From contig NC_090129.1 of the NCBI RefSeq assembly GCF_040581485.1, positions 28,982,764 to 29,046,763 of the forward strand: a stretch of DNA of 64,000 bases, given 5' to 3'. The DNA comes from Linepithema humile. Its lineage: Eukaryota; Arthropoda; Insecta; Hymenoptera; Formicidae. The position numbers and the translations under genes were made by a program. Shown piece after piece: positions 1-11,042 of this stretch. The notes under the pieces are model-generated. The model searched no databases, had not been told where the DNA came from, and worked only from the letters and a program-made list of their open reading frames with translations. How positions within the stretch are numbered: the first letter of the stretch is position 1; each line of letters opens with the position of its first letter.

Positions 1-970
1 ATTTATTTCATATATTTTGCATTTTATATGAAAATAAAAAATTTATGGCACACGGAAAGAGATAGCAGAAATGTAGAAATCATAAAACAAAGCGCTCAAC
101 TTGAAACCGGCCCGCGTGTATAAAATTTTTATGCACACGGGCCGGTTTCAACGCGGACGCTCTGTACAGAAAAAGAAAAAAGAAGATTAAAGATGGAGAA
201 AGATGCAATGTTGTTCGTTTCGAGTAGAAATTTCGACGTCGAAGAAACGATAATCACTATCTCGAGTCTATCTCTTCGTATCGATTGTTATTATTGAAAC
301 GTTATTTATTAAACAGTAAAGATTAAAACGAAAATCGCGGCTGTTTTTTTGCTTGCTACAACGACGGAATGCGAGTGTGTTCGCCACTGGGACTTTCTCT
401 TCGCGTACCCATAGCGAATATGCATCCGCGATCAGAAATGCCGATCGTGCTGTAATCCAAACGCAGTTTTTACCCGGTAAAACGATCCGCGACTCTCGAT
501 ACAGCTGCATCAACGAAATCCTAAACCATATTCCGGCATCACGATATTTCATTTATTTTACTAAATTCTCGATTTACGCGTATATACGTTTCTGTGCGTT
601 TAAGGTATTATAAAATATAAAATGCAATTATATTTAATATTACTCACGGCGATAATAATTAACACCGATTCCTAACAAATGCACGTCATTAGCCATCATC
701 CGTATCCGATATTTCATCGCGCCCTCATTCTAGATCCCGCATCGCGTTCCTCGCGCACGACCGACGTTAGAAAGTTGCTATTCCGCTTCGAGCAGTAACC
801 AAGCGGGAATTATCAAACGTTCTCCGTGCAATATGGTAGCGCAAAGCACATCGGAAATGCGACGTGATAAAGTACATTGGTCAGCTTATATAAGCCGCGA
901 CTTCCGTCAAGCTTCCATCATATATGCATATTGCGCGTTCCATGCGACATGATGGCTTCGTGATCGACGC

Positions 971-975
<5 letters not shown>
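1..975. other. Gene-free left flank
   Basis: I recognise no gene here. Open frames of about 90 codons exist on both strands between 268 and 613, but neither resembles a known protein and neither has convincing splice context. The only clear structure is the palindrome at 101-151, listed separately. Confidence 0.5.
101..151. repeat. 51-bp near-perfect palindrome
   Basis: The left arm starts TTGAAACCGGCCCG and the right arm ends CGGGCCGGTTTCAA. The arms pair over about 25 bp around an A/T-rich centre, with two mismatches near the middle. It sits in AT-rich sequence, unlike its own GC-rich arms, which suggests a short inverted-repeat (MITE-like) insertion. No target-site duplication is obvious. 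Confidence 0.7.
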
Positions 976-1006
<31 letters not shown>

Positions 1007-1131
1007 ATCTATATATATATATATATATATGTGGGTGTGTATATATATATATACACATGTATAAATATATATATTAATATATGTATGCAATATATATATA
1101 TATATATGTATGTATGTATATGTATATATAA
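976..1131. repeat. TA-rich microsatellite block
   Basis: Interrupted (TA)n with GTGTGT and ATGTATGT interruptions. The open frames of both strands here are low-complexity Tyr/Ile strings and not real proteins. Confidence 0.9.
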
Positions 1132-1900
1132 ACGCCATGGCTATATGTGGTATTTTTACATGCACAGAGCAGTCTCATTACAAGCAGCCCTGCGGGACGC
1201 GTATATATTCTGCGTAAATAAAATAGCCTTACCTGCGAGACAGTCCGTTGCGTGCCGGTGTTTCGCGATCGACGAGGGTCTCACTGCCACACGAAATATC
1301 ACACGTTTCACACACTCAAAAAACACATCTCGTACGATCACAGTGTTCTTATTGAAAATGCGCCTCAGAGAGACCGAGAGGGGCGAATGGGCGCTGAGGA
1401 GCACATCAGTTGACAGCAGCGACCGCTTCTCGGATAACTTCAAAGATGGCGCAAAGCTTGTTGCGTCACAACTAAATCTAGTTCCTTGAAGCATGCACTA
1501 AAGTACATAAGACTTGCATTATTTAGGGTTCATACGCAACGTACACATTTGTCCCAGTAACCTTAAAAATGGATATTCAAGGGCTTGACCAATCAGAACA
1601 AAGTGGACAAAAATTTCTTAGTTTTGATTGATCAGATTTGAGCAATCTGATCTTACTAGATTGAAAACACTAGACTTTTAGTGAATAGTAATCGTAAGTT
1701 TTTAGACGTTAACTATACTGAAAATGCAAGGTTCCTTCGTTTCATGCAGTGTCCCATCAGATCAATTGTTAGATACTCTATGCTGAATAATGCCGGGTAA
1801 TCTTCCAGAAATATTGCACAATTCTCATCTAACCTATAAAAAAAAATAAAGTGTTAATATCTATAATACATAAATTTGTATATTTTATAAGAATACAATA
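1132..1900. other. Upstream region of STOML2
   Basis: No coding exon was recognised. A CAAAGATGGCGC sequence near 1442-1453 resembles a YY1/PHO (GCCAT) site. The AT-rich stretch from about 1500 leads into the STOML2 start and presumably holds its promoter and 5' UTR. Confidence 0.4.
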
Positions 1901-3694
1901 ATGTATAAACGCGCAGCAACGGGCAGTGCCATGATATTGGCAAGAAATTTAAGATTTATTAAGGTACGACGTTTTGTTATAACTGTATGAAAATTTTTAA
2001 TTCTAAATAATTTACAAATTGTATTTTACAGGATCATCCATTTATAAATGTAGGAAATAAAATGTTTGGTTCAGCGACTCAGAATTCTCGTCACAGACCG
2101 CTTACCCCGCTAAATACTGTCATAATGTTTGTTCCCCAACAGCAGGTTTGTGATTATTCAACATGTATATTGAATATTGAGATTGCATCATTTATCCAAT
2201 TAGTATAAATTTTTTATCTATATTTTGCAAATAATATTTAGCTAGTAAAATTAAATCACTTAATTTAACTTATTTGTGATAATTTAAAATAAAAGAGCAT
2301 TTCACTATTTTAGGCATGGATTGTAGAAAGAATGGGCAAATTTTATAAAATTTTGGAACCAGGTTTAAATATTCTACTTCCTGTCATTGATAGAGTAAAA
2401 TATGTTCAAATACTAAAAGAATTAGCAATAGATGTACCACAGCAAAGCGCAGTTACATCAGGTGGATATACTATAAAACATTGTATTATACATTTATATT
2501 TCATAGTCTTTGCAACTATATTTTTTGCTTTTTTAGACAACGTGACTTTAAATATTGATGCAGTATTGTACTTAAGAGTGACCGATCCTTATCTAGCATC
2601 TTATGGTGTTGAGGATGCTGAATTTGCTGTTATTCAAGTAGCCCAAACCACTATGAGATCTGAACTAGGAAAGATATCTTTGGATAAAGTATTTAGAGAA
2701 AGAGAAGGATTAAATGTTTCCATTGTTGAAAGTATCAACAAAGCTAGCAGTGCATGGGGAATAACATGTTTACGATATGAGATACGTAAGTTGTAAAAAT
2801 GTTTAGTTACTGTTATATCATATAGCAACAAATGTGCCATACATCTTGTAATTAATATTTAAAAAATTTTCATTTTTAAAATATTATAATTATCAGTTTT
2901 GCACTTATATGCCAGGTGATATAAAATTACCAACAAGGGTACATGAAGCAATGCAAATGCAGGTAGAGGCTGAAAGAAAAAAACGTGCTGCTATATTAGA
3001 ATCTGAAGGTGTAAGAGAAGCTGCGATAAATGTAGCTGAAGGCAAACGGCTTGCACGAATTTTAGCTTCAGGTGTGCTATTTACATTCAAAATGGCTTTT
3101 AATCAATAATTCTAAAAAAGTTTTATATTTTCTTATAATTTATCTAACATGAAGAATATTCCAAATTTAATGATTAGAAGCGGCAAGGCAGGAGCAAATA
3201 AATCAAGCTGCTGGAGAAGCCGCTGCAGTAGTGGCAGTAGCAGAGGCACGAGCAAAGGGATTACAAGTAGTTGCAGGTGCTCTCAGTATAACGGACGCGA
3301 AAAACGCGGCAGCGCTTAGCGTTGCAGAACAATACGTCAACGCGTTCAACAAATTAGCAAAAGTTAACAACACAATGATATTACCAAGCAATGTAGGAGA
3401 TGTTTCGTCTTTGGTGGCACAGGTTTGTAAACTGTTGCATTTATTTTAGGATTATTCGTTGCAATTTCAATGGTAATAATTAATGTACTTTGTTTCATTT
3501 TCTAGGCTATGGCAATCTATAAACAAGTGATGCCTGAACACAATACCAACAATGAGCAAATAAAGCAAGTAATAGGTGAGCAATCAAATGCTCCAGTTCA
3601 AATGGCAGAATCTGATGAAACGTTTGAGTATTACAGTGATAAGGAAGAAGCTGAAAAACACAGGAAGACAAAAAAACAAAAACCCCGATTATAA
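1901..3694 (+). CDS. STOML2: Stomatin-like protein 2, mitochondrial (SPFH/band 7)
   Basis: Seven exons join in frame: 1901-1963, 2032-2145, 2314-2461, 2537-2785, 2916-3071, 3181-3422 and 3506-3694, giving 386 residues. All introns are GT-AG. The product is an SPFH/band 7 scaffold of the inner mitochondrial membrane that binds cardiolipin and prohibitins; this role is known from the family. Diagnostic runs are VPQQQAWVVE-like at the exon 2/3 junction, QTTMRSELGKISLDKVFRER, MQMQVEAERKKRAAILESEG and INVAEGKRLARILAS. The basic, acid-poor first 20 residues fit a mitochondrial presequence. The exon 5 acceptor at 2915 is chosen over one at 2896 because only it keeps the conserved RYEIRDIKLPTRV reading. 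The C-terminus is Lys-rich and slightly longer than in vertebrates (356 residues). It converges on KRTCAP2 with 385 bp between stops. Confidence 0.95.
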
Positions 3695-4079
3695 ATATTT
3701 ATATGTCATAGAAATATATATATTTTCATATTTCTCGCATGTCGTTTAGTTAAGTTTCAAGATGTAAATATCATGATATACTATTATAAACCATTTGCAT
3801 TAAGTTTGATCTCTGTTTTACTGGTCAAAACCTTTTTTTTTTTGTGTATATTGCAAGTATAAATTCTTATGTGAAAATTAAATGTCGACTTGACATAAGA
3901 AAATTAGAATTTGTTATTAGTAAAAAATCTCAACCACATCTTCTAGATACAGTATTATCGAGCAATTTATAATTGACATATTATAAATTGGAAGTTTTAT
4001 ATGGAACACACGGTGTGTGGTATGATATTATGGTATATAACAGTAAAAAGATATGTGATACAAATATCTTTATGCTTAT
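3695..4079. other. Shared 3' flank of STOML2 and KRTCAP2
   Basis: The 385 bp between the two convergent stop codons are AT-rich and must contain both 3' UTRs and polyadenylation sites. No canonical AATAAA was found close behind either stop; variant signals such as ATTAAA-like runs near 3868 are possible. Confidence 0.5.
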
Positions 4080-4821
4080 TTACTTGCGTCTCTTAGTCTG
4101 TACTACTGGATTCTGTACAGTTACACCATACGTTTCTTGAGAAATGCGATTCATATAATACAGTGCAAGCAGAGAAAATATTAAACATGTTGTAGTGGAT
4201 ACACGATGAATTAGGGCAGAAGCGATTAGACTTAACGTCAATGAGAAGACCACTGCAACAAATACATTAATAAAAATACATTAGTTTTTTTTTTATACAA
4301 CTTAAATACTTGCTTTATATATCAACTATTTTAATATTTAATCTAATAATGTTGAAGGAAGATGCGTTAAAATGCTACTGCCACGCATACCTTCTGGAAG
4401 TAGTTTCTGTTGAAAAGGTTTTCCAAATAAGGTGCTTTCAAAATTCCCCACAGCTGTTAACGTGCACATGAACAATAAAGATCCGACCCATCCTCCCAAT
4501 ACAGTTCCAAATTGAGAAGAACTGAGCCAACCCTTGTACATTTGCATTCCGGAGAACAGTAGCACTGACATTATTGCCGACAGTACAAATGATACTCCAC
4601 TGCTAACAGCTGTAATTACAATGTTATTAACACGTGTTTAATATTAATATTAATAGTAAAGAGTAAAAAATTAAATTATTGGATTATAGTACGCGGTAAT
4701 ATTATATATCTTATAATACCACCTTTTCTTATTTTCTTATTCAGAAACATGACACTTGTAAACATTTATGTGATATTCAAATTTTGATGGAGAAACTATA
4801 AGCCTATAAACACATACCCAT
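4080..4821 (-). CDS. KRTCAP2: Keratinocyte-associated protein 2 homologue (oligosaccharyltransferase subunit)
   Basis: Three exons on the minus strand, in order 4821-4818, 4609-4391 and 4252-4080, give 131 residues, close to the 136 of human KRTCAP2. The family is a small multi-pass membrane subunit of the STT3A oligosaccharyltransferase complex in the ER. Matching segments are VLLFSGMQMYKGWLSSSQF (about residues 18-36), LFGKPFQQKLLPE, ALIHRVSTTTCLIFSLLALY and a basic C-terminus ending KRRK. The first coding exon carries only ATGG; the Ala codon is completed across the intron, and it was chosen because ATGG is followed by GTATGTG and exactly restores MAVSSG, as expected at this N-terminus. 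It diverges from SCYL1. Confidence 0.9.
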
Positions 4822-6009
4822 TGCGGAATAATTAGGAAATAATTATAAACGCCCGTTTTCTTTTTCCTTTTACAGCAGGAATTATACAAAAATTGTGTAC
4901 ATATAATTTTCTGATCAACATTCAAACTTCAGTTGAGCACGGTTTAACACCGGCATACGTCAGCAATATAGATCAATGTCGAATAATAATCACACAAAAG
5001 TGAAACATTGTTGCCAATAGCCAAATATTATTTTCCCCATACTATTCATGAAAACTATCCCAAATAGCCAATCCGCAAAATGCATATTTTTATAATACAT
5101 GACGTCAAGATCTTTTCATAAGATGTTTCGTGGTTGTTCATGGTCTCAATTAATCTAGCCGACAATTCACTGATTAATTATAGTGTGTACATTAAAATGA
5201 CGTATGAAGTGTTACGTGTGTTGTCATACGAATTCAAAGAGCCTATTATTTCGGATTTGCGCATCTGTAATATTTTTATATCTTCGCAGGTGAGCCTACG
5301 ATATACTAGTGTAACCTACGATCACACGTTTGTCGGCAAGCAATGTTCCTCGTTATCAAGATTGCAACTAATGGGTTGAATGCAAACAGCTGAGTTAGAA
5401 AAAAACATATTTCTTTTATATATTTTTGAAAAAAGCATTCAGAAATCCGATAAGTATAACGAGATTTTTTTGGAAATTAAAAGCAACTGCCTGTGACATT
5501 TAATTATAGAGTAATAAGTAAATAAAAGATAACAAAAATTTAAATGCAATATATAATAATGTATATAATGCAAATCATACATATTTAACATAAATAAATG
5601 TATTAATGCAGAATAACGTACAGCTGCAATATACAGATATAACAAATTTGTAAAGAAACATTTCTTTTGCAGTAAATCAAACAAAATATGCTTACACCTT
5701 CTTTTTAATTCTTTAATTATCTTATTTATAATTAATTTATTTTGTTTAAATAATAAAAAATTAATGTTATCTGTTAAAAAAATTACATTTTTAATGATGC
5801 CTTTATGATTATCAAATTGATTGTTTTTTTATACTGATATATTAATATTTTTACATTAATATACATTGATTAGAACTAGTATTGCAACTGATCAGTTATT
5901 TTTGTATTTTTCAGATCTGATATATTGCTGTCAATGATAATGTCAATAGTATATTGAAGATTGAGCATAGTCTCAGCATATGACTAGATAAATATATATA
6001 AGCTTCACA
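4822..6009. other. Divergent intergenic region between KRTCAP2 and SCYL1
   Basis: 1.19 kb without a recognised gene. The part nearest KRTCAP2 has balanced composition and a CRE (5100-5107), whereas 5400-5990 is extremely AT-rich. It should contain both promoters and 5' UTRs. An open frame at 5134-5379 has no recognisable product. Confidence 0.5.
5100..5107. promoter_or_regulatory. Perfect CRE palindrome TGACGTCA
   Basis: The exact 8-bp CREB/ATF consensus lies 278 bp upstream of the KRTCAP2 start codon and about 900 bp upstream of SCYL1. ATF-family sites are common in ER-function promoters, so control of KRTCAP2 is plausible, but only the motif itself is seen. Confidence 0.4.
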
Positions 6010-9000
6010 ATGTGGTCCTTCTTCTCAAGAGATCCTGCCAAAGATTTTCCATATGATATTGGAGAACCTGTCCTATGCTCAGAAAACAAAAGTATTTGGA
6101 CACTACACAGAGCCAAAAGAAAGGTAATTTAATTAAATATAATAAAAGTGAGGCATAATAGAAACACTAGATGTAGTACAACATCATATTTTGTTATCTT
6201 GTAATTTTGCTCAATCTTCAATTTATAACTTAATAGAAGCATTATTTTTATCATTATAAGATCTTCCAGGGTACTACAGCAGGTGAGGATGTTTCAGTTT
6301 TTGTTTTTGATGTTAAAAATGGAGGCGAGCAGCTGCTGGACATTGCACGTTCATCTGTGAAAAGACTTAAAACTCTTAGACACCCGAGTATACTTGCATA
6401 TCTTGACAGTCTTGAGGTATGAATATTATATCAGTTTGTAATAGCATTTGTAATTCTCTATGTATAAAATGTAATTTTTACTCTGTTATTCTAGACTGAT
6501 AAAATGGTTTACTTGGTAACAGAACGTGTGGAACCATTACGCAATCGTATGAGGCAAATAAACAATTCTGAGAACAAATTGAAACTAGAATTGTATTTTT
6601 CCTGGGGTATATTTCAAATTACAGTATGTATAAATAAATATATACATTATATTGGAAATTGCTATGCGCAATGCGTGCTGAATAGGAGAAATCTATAACA
6701 CACATTACTTCGATTTGATGGCAGAGGGCACTTAACTTCTTAAATAACGATGGAAATTTACGGCATAATAATGTCAATATGTGGTCAGTGTTTGTTAACG
6801 AAGAGAGTGGTGAGTGGAAACTTGGCGGAGTCGAATATATGACAGCTGTGGATTCTCCATACAATTTTTTACCTTCCAATTTCAAAGAGTATCGACCACC
6901 AGAGGCTAAAGAGAATGCAAGACCGTTAACTAAATGGTAATGGACTATTTGTTATTCTTACAATCATTTCAAAATATCACCTTTCTCTTTTAGTTTGCAT
7001 ATAGGTTTAATATTAACACTTATGAAACTGATGAGTAAATAAAAAAAAATAGCTCAGTTGACATGTGGGGACTCGGCTGTCTGGTCTGGGAGACGTACAA
7101 TGGTGTTTTAAACAACATCTCAGAATTGCAAGTTACGCTTAAAGTAAGTTGCCTGCTTATTTTATATTATGTTTTTGAACTTTAATGCGTTATTATAATT
7201 TAATATATGTTTTTTTTTTCAGATTCCAAAGCAAATAATGACGGTGTATCGAGAACTAACGGGAACAAATCCAGAAGGAAGACCAAATCCTGCGGATGTG
7301 ATAGCCCGTTGTCGCAGTAATGGTGGTTTTTTTAAAAACGATCTCGTCGATGCTCTTTTATTCCTGGAAGAGATTCAGATGAAGGAAAGGGGCGAAAAAG
7401 GGCGATTCTTTTCGCAGTTGGCGGGTCAGCTGGACTCGTTTCCTGACGGCGTCGGCAGATACAAGATCCTGCCGCAATTGTTGGCAGCTTTCGAGTTTGG
7501 AGACGCCGGGAGCGCAGTGTTGCCACCGCTGCTTCAACTGGGCTCTCAATTACCTGACGTTGAGTATCAGCGTCGAGTGGTACCATGCGTTGTCAAGTTG
7601 TTTGCGTCGAATGACAGAGCGACGAGATTACGGTTACTGCAACAATTGGACCGATTCGTCGATCATCTGCAATCAGCGACAGTTAATGAAGCAATTTTTC
7701 CTCAAGTATGAACTTCTATATGTATATATAGAATTTAACAAATTCACACATTAACACATAACACATTTTGTGTTTGTGTGTAATTTTACAAAAATATGAC
7801 TAATATATATAAAATTATTACATGAATATATTACATATATTAATTGTATATATTTCTTTCAGGTAGCAAGAGGTTTTCTCGACACAAACCCGGCAATCAG
7901 GGAGGAAACGATACGATCAGTTGTACATTTAGCACCAAAGTTAGATTATAATAATCTGAATGTTGAGACTTTGAGATACTTCGCAAAGCTTCAATCAAAG
8001 GATGAACAAGGTGGTATTCGGACAAATACCACGGTTTGCCTTGGAAAAATTGCTCAGCATCTTCATCCCCAGATAAGACAGAAGGTAATATCATAATTTT
8101 TGATATGCTTTTGGCAACTTAAGTTAAAAAATAATAGAAATATTTTTTTAGTACACGTTTGTTTCTCTTACAACTTTTTTTAAGATTATTTTTGAGTCTT
8201 TGTTGAACAAAATAGATGTTCTACATGTATTTTAAAAATAACTACATAGAATCTCAGTCTTATATCTATAAATAATTATAAGATAATACAATTTATAATT
8301 AATAAAATATAATTTATAAATATAATATTCATAAAATATATATAATTATTAAATTAATTTAAACATAATTTTAGGTATTGCTTGGTGCATTTATCCGTGG
8401 AACTCGTGACTCCTTTCCTCCAGCTAGAATCGCAAGTATATTAGCTCTGGCAGCAACACAACAATACTTTCTACTACAAGAAGTCGCAAATCGCATTTTA
8501 CCAGCTCTGTGTCCGCTTACGACGGATGTGGACAAAGGTGTACGAGATAATGCATTCCGAACTATCCGAGGATTTTTATCTAAACTTGAGACAGTCTCAG
8601 AAGATCCCGGCCTTCGCGAATCAATGGGTGAGGATTGTGTTATTTAATTCTTAAGCATTAATACATGTTTTTCTAACATTACGTTTTGAGTGCAAAAATA
8701 TTCGATATTTCTCTTTCTTTTTTCTATACCGTAAAATCCTGAATAAAAGAAATTACTGAAAATAATGTTTACAGAGGCGGATGTAAATACTGCAACACCT
8801 AGTCTTAGCAATGCCGCAGCGACGTGGGCTGGTTGGGCCGTCACTGCAGTCACAGCAAAGTTCTATCGCAGTCAATCGGATACGCCAAAATCGTCGAATG
8901 CCCATAGCACATCTAGAATCTTATTAAATAAACCTGCTTCTTTAGGTTTACCTCTTTTTTTTATCTCTTATTAATGTCATTATATATCCGTTCCTATAAT

Positions 9001-10208
9001 TTTTATTTTAAAGTTTTCTTGACATAGAAAGACTATTTTATATATATATTTGTTTTACTAATAAGGTTTTTTTTTATTGAATTTTAGAACAAGCTAGTAG
9101 TTCCCAAAGCAGCGCCAGCACAACTGCCACGACGAGTAGCGCGACGAGCATGACTTCCCTCGATCCCGATCACGAGCACGACATGCAAAACACTCAAAAT
9201 ACAAATTCCGATTGTGATTGGGATTGCTGGGATGCCGACAATTGGGGGGACATGGATCAGCAACCTGCCGCTACACCATCGGTGCCATTGAATCCAGCTA
9301 GTACTATAACATCGTCCGGCCACTCCCCTAAGGCTAATGAACAGTGGACCAGCCTTGAGGAAGAACCGGTTTGTCACTTGGCATTTTATGACATTTTTGT
9401 GCTAAGTCAAGGTTTTGCTTGGATCCTGATCCAACCCGATATGTTAATGCGATATTAATACGAAGCGTAGACGTAAATTCGCTCCTAAATCTCAAATAAT
9501 GAAGTAGTTGCAATTTAGAAATCTTCTTAACAATATTTCTTAACATATTTATTATATTTAAATTATAAATGATTGAAAAAAGGGCTTTGCATAAACGTTA
9601 GATATAAAAATATACAATATCTTAATCTAAAATTTAATTAGGCATTCTTAATTTATTGCTGGATAATAGAAATATTTAAAATTCAAATTTTTATTGAAAA
9701 AAAATCAACTTTGAGTCTGAGAGAATATTACTGCAATGTGTATTTTTGGAATACTACGTATGCATATATAAATATATAGCTTGAATAGATAACGGGAATA
9801 ATCTAGATAGAATGTTTTTTCTAAGTGGCTATGTATTTAAAAATATTATTATCAATAATATGTACAAAATTTTTGTATTACAGGAAGAAGAAACAATCCA
9901 AAGTGTTCAACAGAAAAATGATTCTTCCGAAGTAGGATGGGAAGATACGGAGTTTCAGCCTCTTGAGGATGTTCAATCTATAGAGCAAACAAGTATGCTT
10001 GGCGTGATTCCAGAACTTAACATCACACAAATATGATCCTGCCATTTATATTAAAGAAACAATTTCTAAACTAGGTGTTCCTAGCGGAAACAATAAATTC
10101 GAAGAAGCGAGAAGGAAAAGAGAGGAGCGCAGATTAGCTAGACAAAGACAGATGGAGGCGAAACGCGCAGTGAAGTTAAGGGCCAGTCCAACTGCAAAAA
10201 AGATTTAA
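6010..10208 (+). CDS. SCYL1: N-terminal kinase-like protein SCYL1
   Basis: Exons 6010-6123, 6270-6416, 6495-6623, 6725-6936, 7053-7143, 7223-7705, 7863-8084, 8375-8627, 8775-8945, 9088-9368 and 9884 onward join in frame. The start MWSFFSRDPAKDFPYDIGEP is typical of SCYL1, a COPI-binding pseudokinase in Golgi-to-ER retrograde traffic. The kinase fold spans about residues 25-290 but lacks catalytic motifs: HNN replaces HRD and LGG replaces DFG. HEAT-like repeats follow (about 300-560; for example AFEFGDAGSAVLPPLL, FLDTNPAIREE, CLGKIAQHL). The tail has AATWAGWAVTAV, an acidic Trp-rich stretch (DCDWDCWDADNWGDMD) and a basic Arg/Glu-rich helix. The tail needs a frame change between about 9993 and 10056 (see separate entry); a 64-bp intron gives 787 residues against 808 in human. 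Confidence 0.93.
9993..10056 (+). other. SCYL1: Candidate 64-bp intron, or frameshift, in SCYL1 last exon
   Basis: Reading exon 11 straight on hits TGA at 10034-10036, yet the conserved basic tail (EEARRKREERRLARQRQMEA) continues in a different frame to TAA at 10206-10208. Removing GT(9993)...AG(10056), 64 bp, restores the frame exactly. Against this, the tail frame reads plausibly upstream of that acceptor too, so a one-base indel (real or assembly error) between about 10005 and 10034 is the alternative. Confidence 0.5.
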
Positions 10209-10691
10209 GTAAACCAATTATATATATATTAATCACTCTATTGTACATTAAGCAAATTAAATATTACAAGTAATATAATGAAAGTATTTTCTGTATTTAT
10301 AACTTGTCTGATATAAGAAAGAAGTATATCCAAAAATGTTTTCTACATTATTTATTAATGCATGGAAAAATATACATATATGTGGATAAATATGCGTTAA
10401 GTAAAATTATTTTATTTAACAATTTTTTACAACCTATAGATAGATTTTATAATATATGTATATAGGATTCATTTTTTTATAAGTTTAGAACAAACTCACA
10501 AGTTAATGCTTAAGTTAAAGTATAAAAGATATATAGGACACATTTTTTACACGTATGTTAGTGTTATAAATTTTTACTTATAAATAAAACATAAATTTTT
10601 TCTTAAATTCATTATGAGATTTTTTTTTGTAGGAAATATAGATCACTTTTCTTTAACAAAAGGGAATATTGCCAATTGCACAGAACTTCAA
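10209..10691. other. 3' flank of SCYL1
   Basis: Very AT-rich, with no gene. An AATAAA at 10583-10588 could be a distal polyadenylation signal; nearer variants cannot be excluded. Confidence 0.4.
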
Positions 10692-10928
10692 TATTTATTA
10701 GTTGGGCGCGGATGTTCGTGCACGATCCCGTGTCGCGCGCAGAGAACCGCTGCGTGCGAGTGAGTCGAGTATACACATTATACACGATAGATATATTGAA
10801 TTCAGATGAATTGACAATCGGGTTTTCTCGAGAAATGCTACCTCAGCGAGTACTCGACTCACTCGCACGCAGCGGTTCTCTGCGCGCGACATGGGATCGT
10901 GCACGAACATCCGCGCCCTATTTATTAG
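10692..10928. mobile_element. 217-bp foldback/MITE with 68-bp TIRs and 10-bp target duplication
   Basis: The arms 10704-10771 and 10851-10918 are inverted copies matching at 67 of 68 positions; both begin GGGCGCGGATGTTCGTGCAC when read inward. The 79-bp spacer is unrelated AT-richer DNA. The direct repeat TATTTATTAG flanks it at 10692-10701 and 10919-10928, with two extra T before the left arm. No open frame encodes a transposase, so it is non-autonomous. A 9-11 bp duplication points to Mutator-like elements, but the superfamily is inference. It lies between the 3' ends of SCYL1 and GNPNAT1. Confidence 0.85.
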
Positions 10929-11042
10929 GCATGTAGCTTCTTGTTTTCGTTTTCTAATCATGTTGCACCATGAATTTAAAGAGAAGTTCATGCTTGGTCG
11001 TTACTATTAAGTGAGGCCACAGTAAAATAATTTTGCCCACTA

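Noticed and set aside
268..613. Overlapping 94-codon and 86-codon frames on opposite strands
   Set aside because: Neither resembles a known protein, and both disappear into AT-rich DNA without splice signals.
2897..2915. Earlier acceptor (2895-2896) for STOML2 exon 5
   Set aside because: It breaks the reading frame; the acceptor at 2914-2915 restores the conserved EIRDIKLPTRV sequence.
6261..6269. Earlier acceptor (ATTATAAG, 6259-6260) for SCYL1 exon 2
   Set aside because: It is in frame but would add IFQ not expected at this position; TCTTCCAG at 6262-6269 gives the normal spacing.
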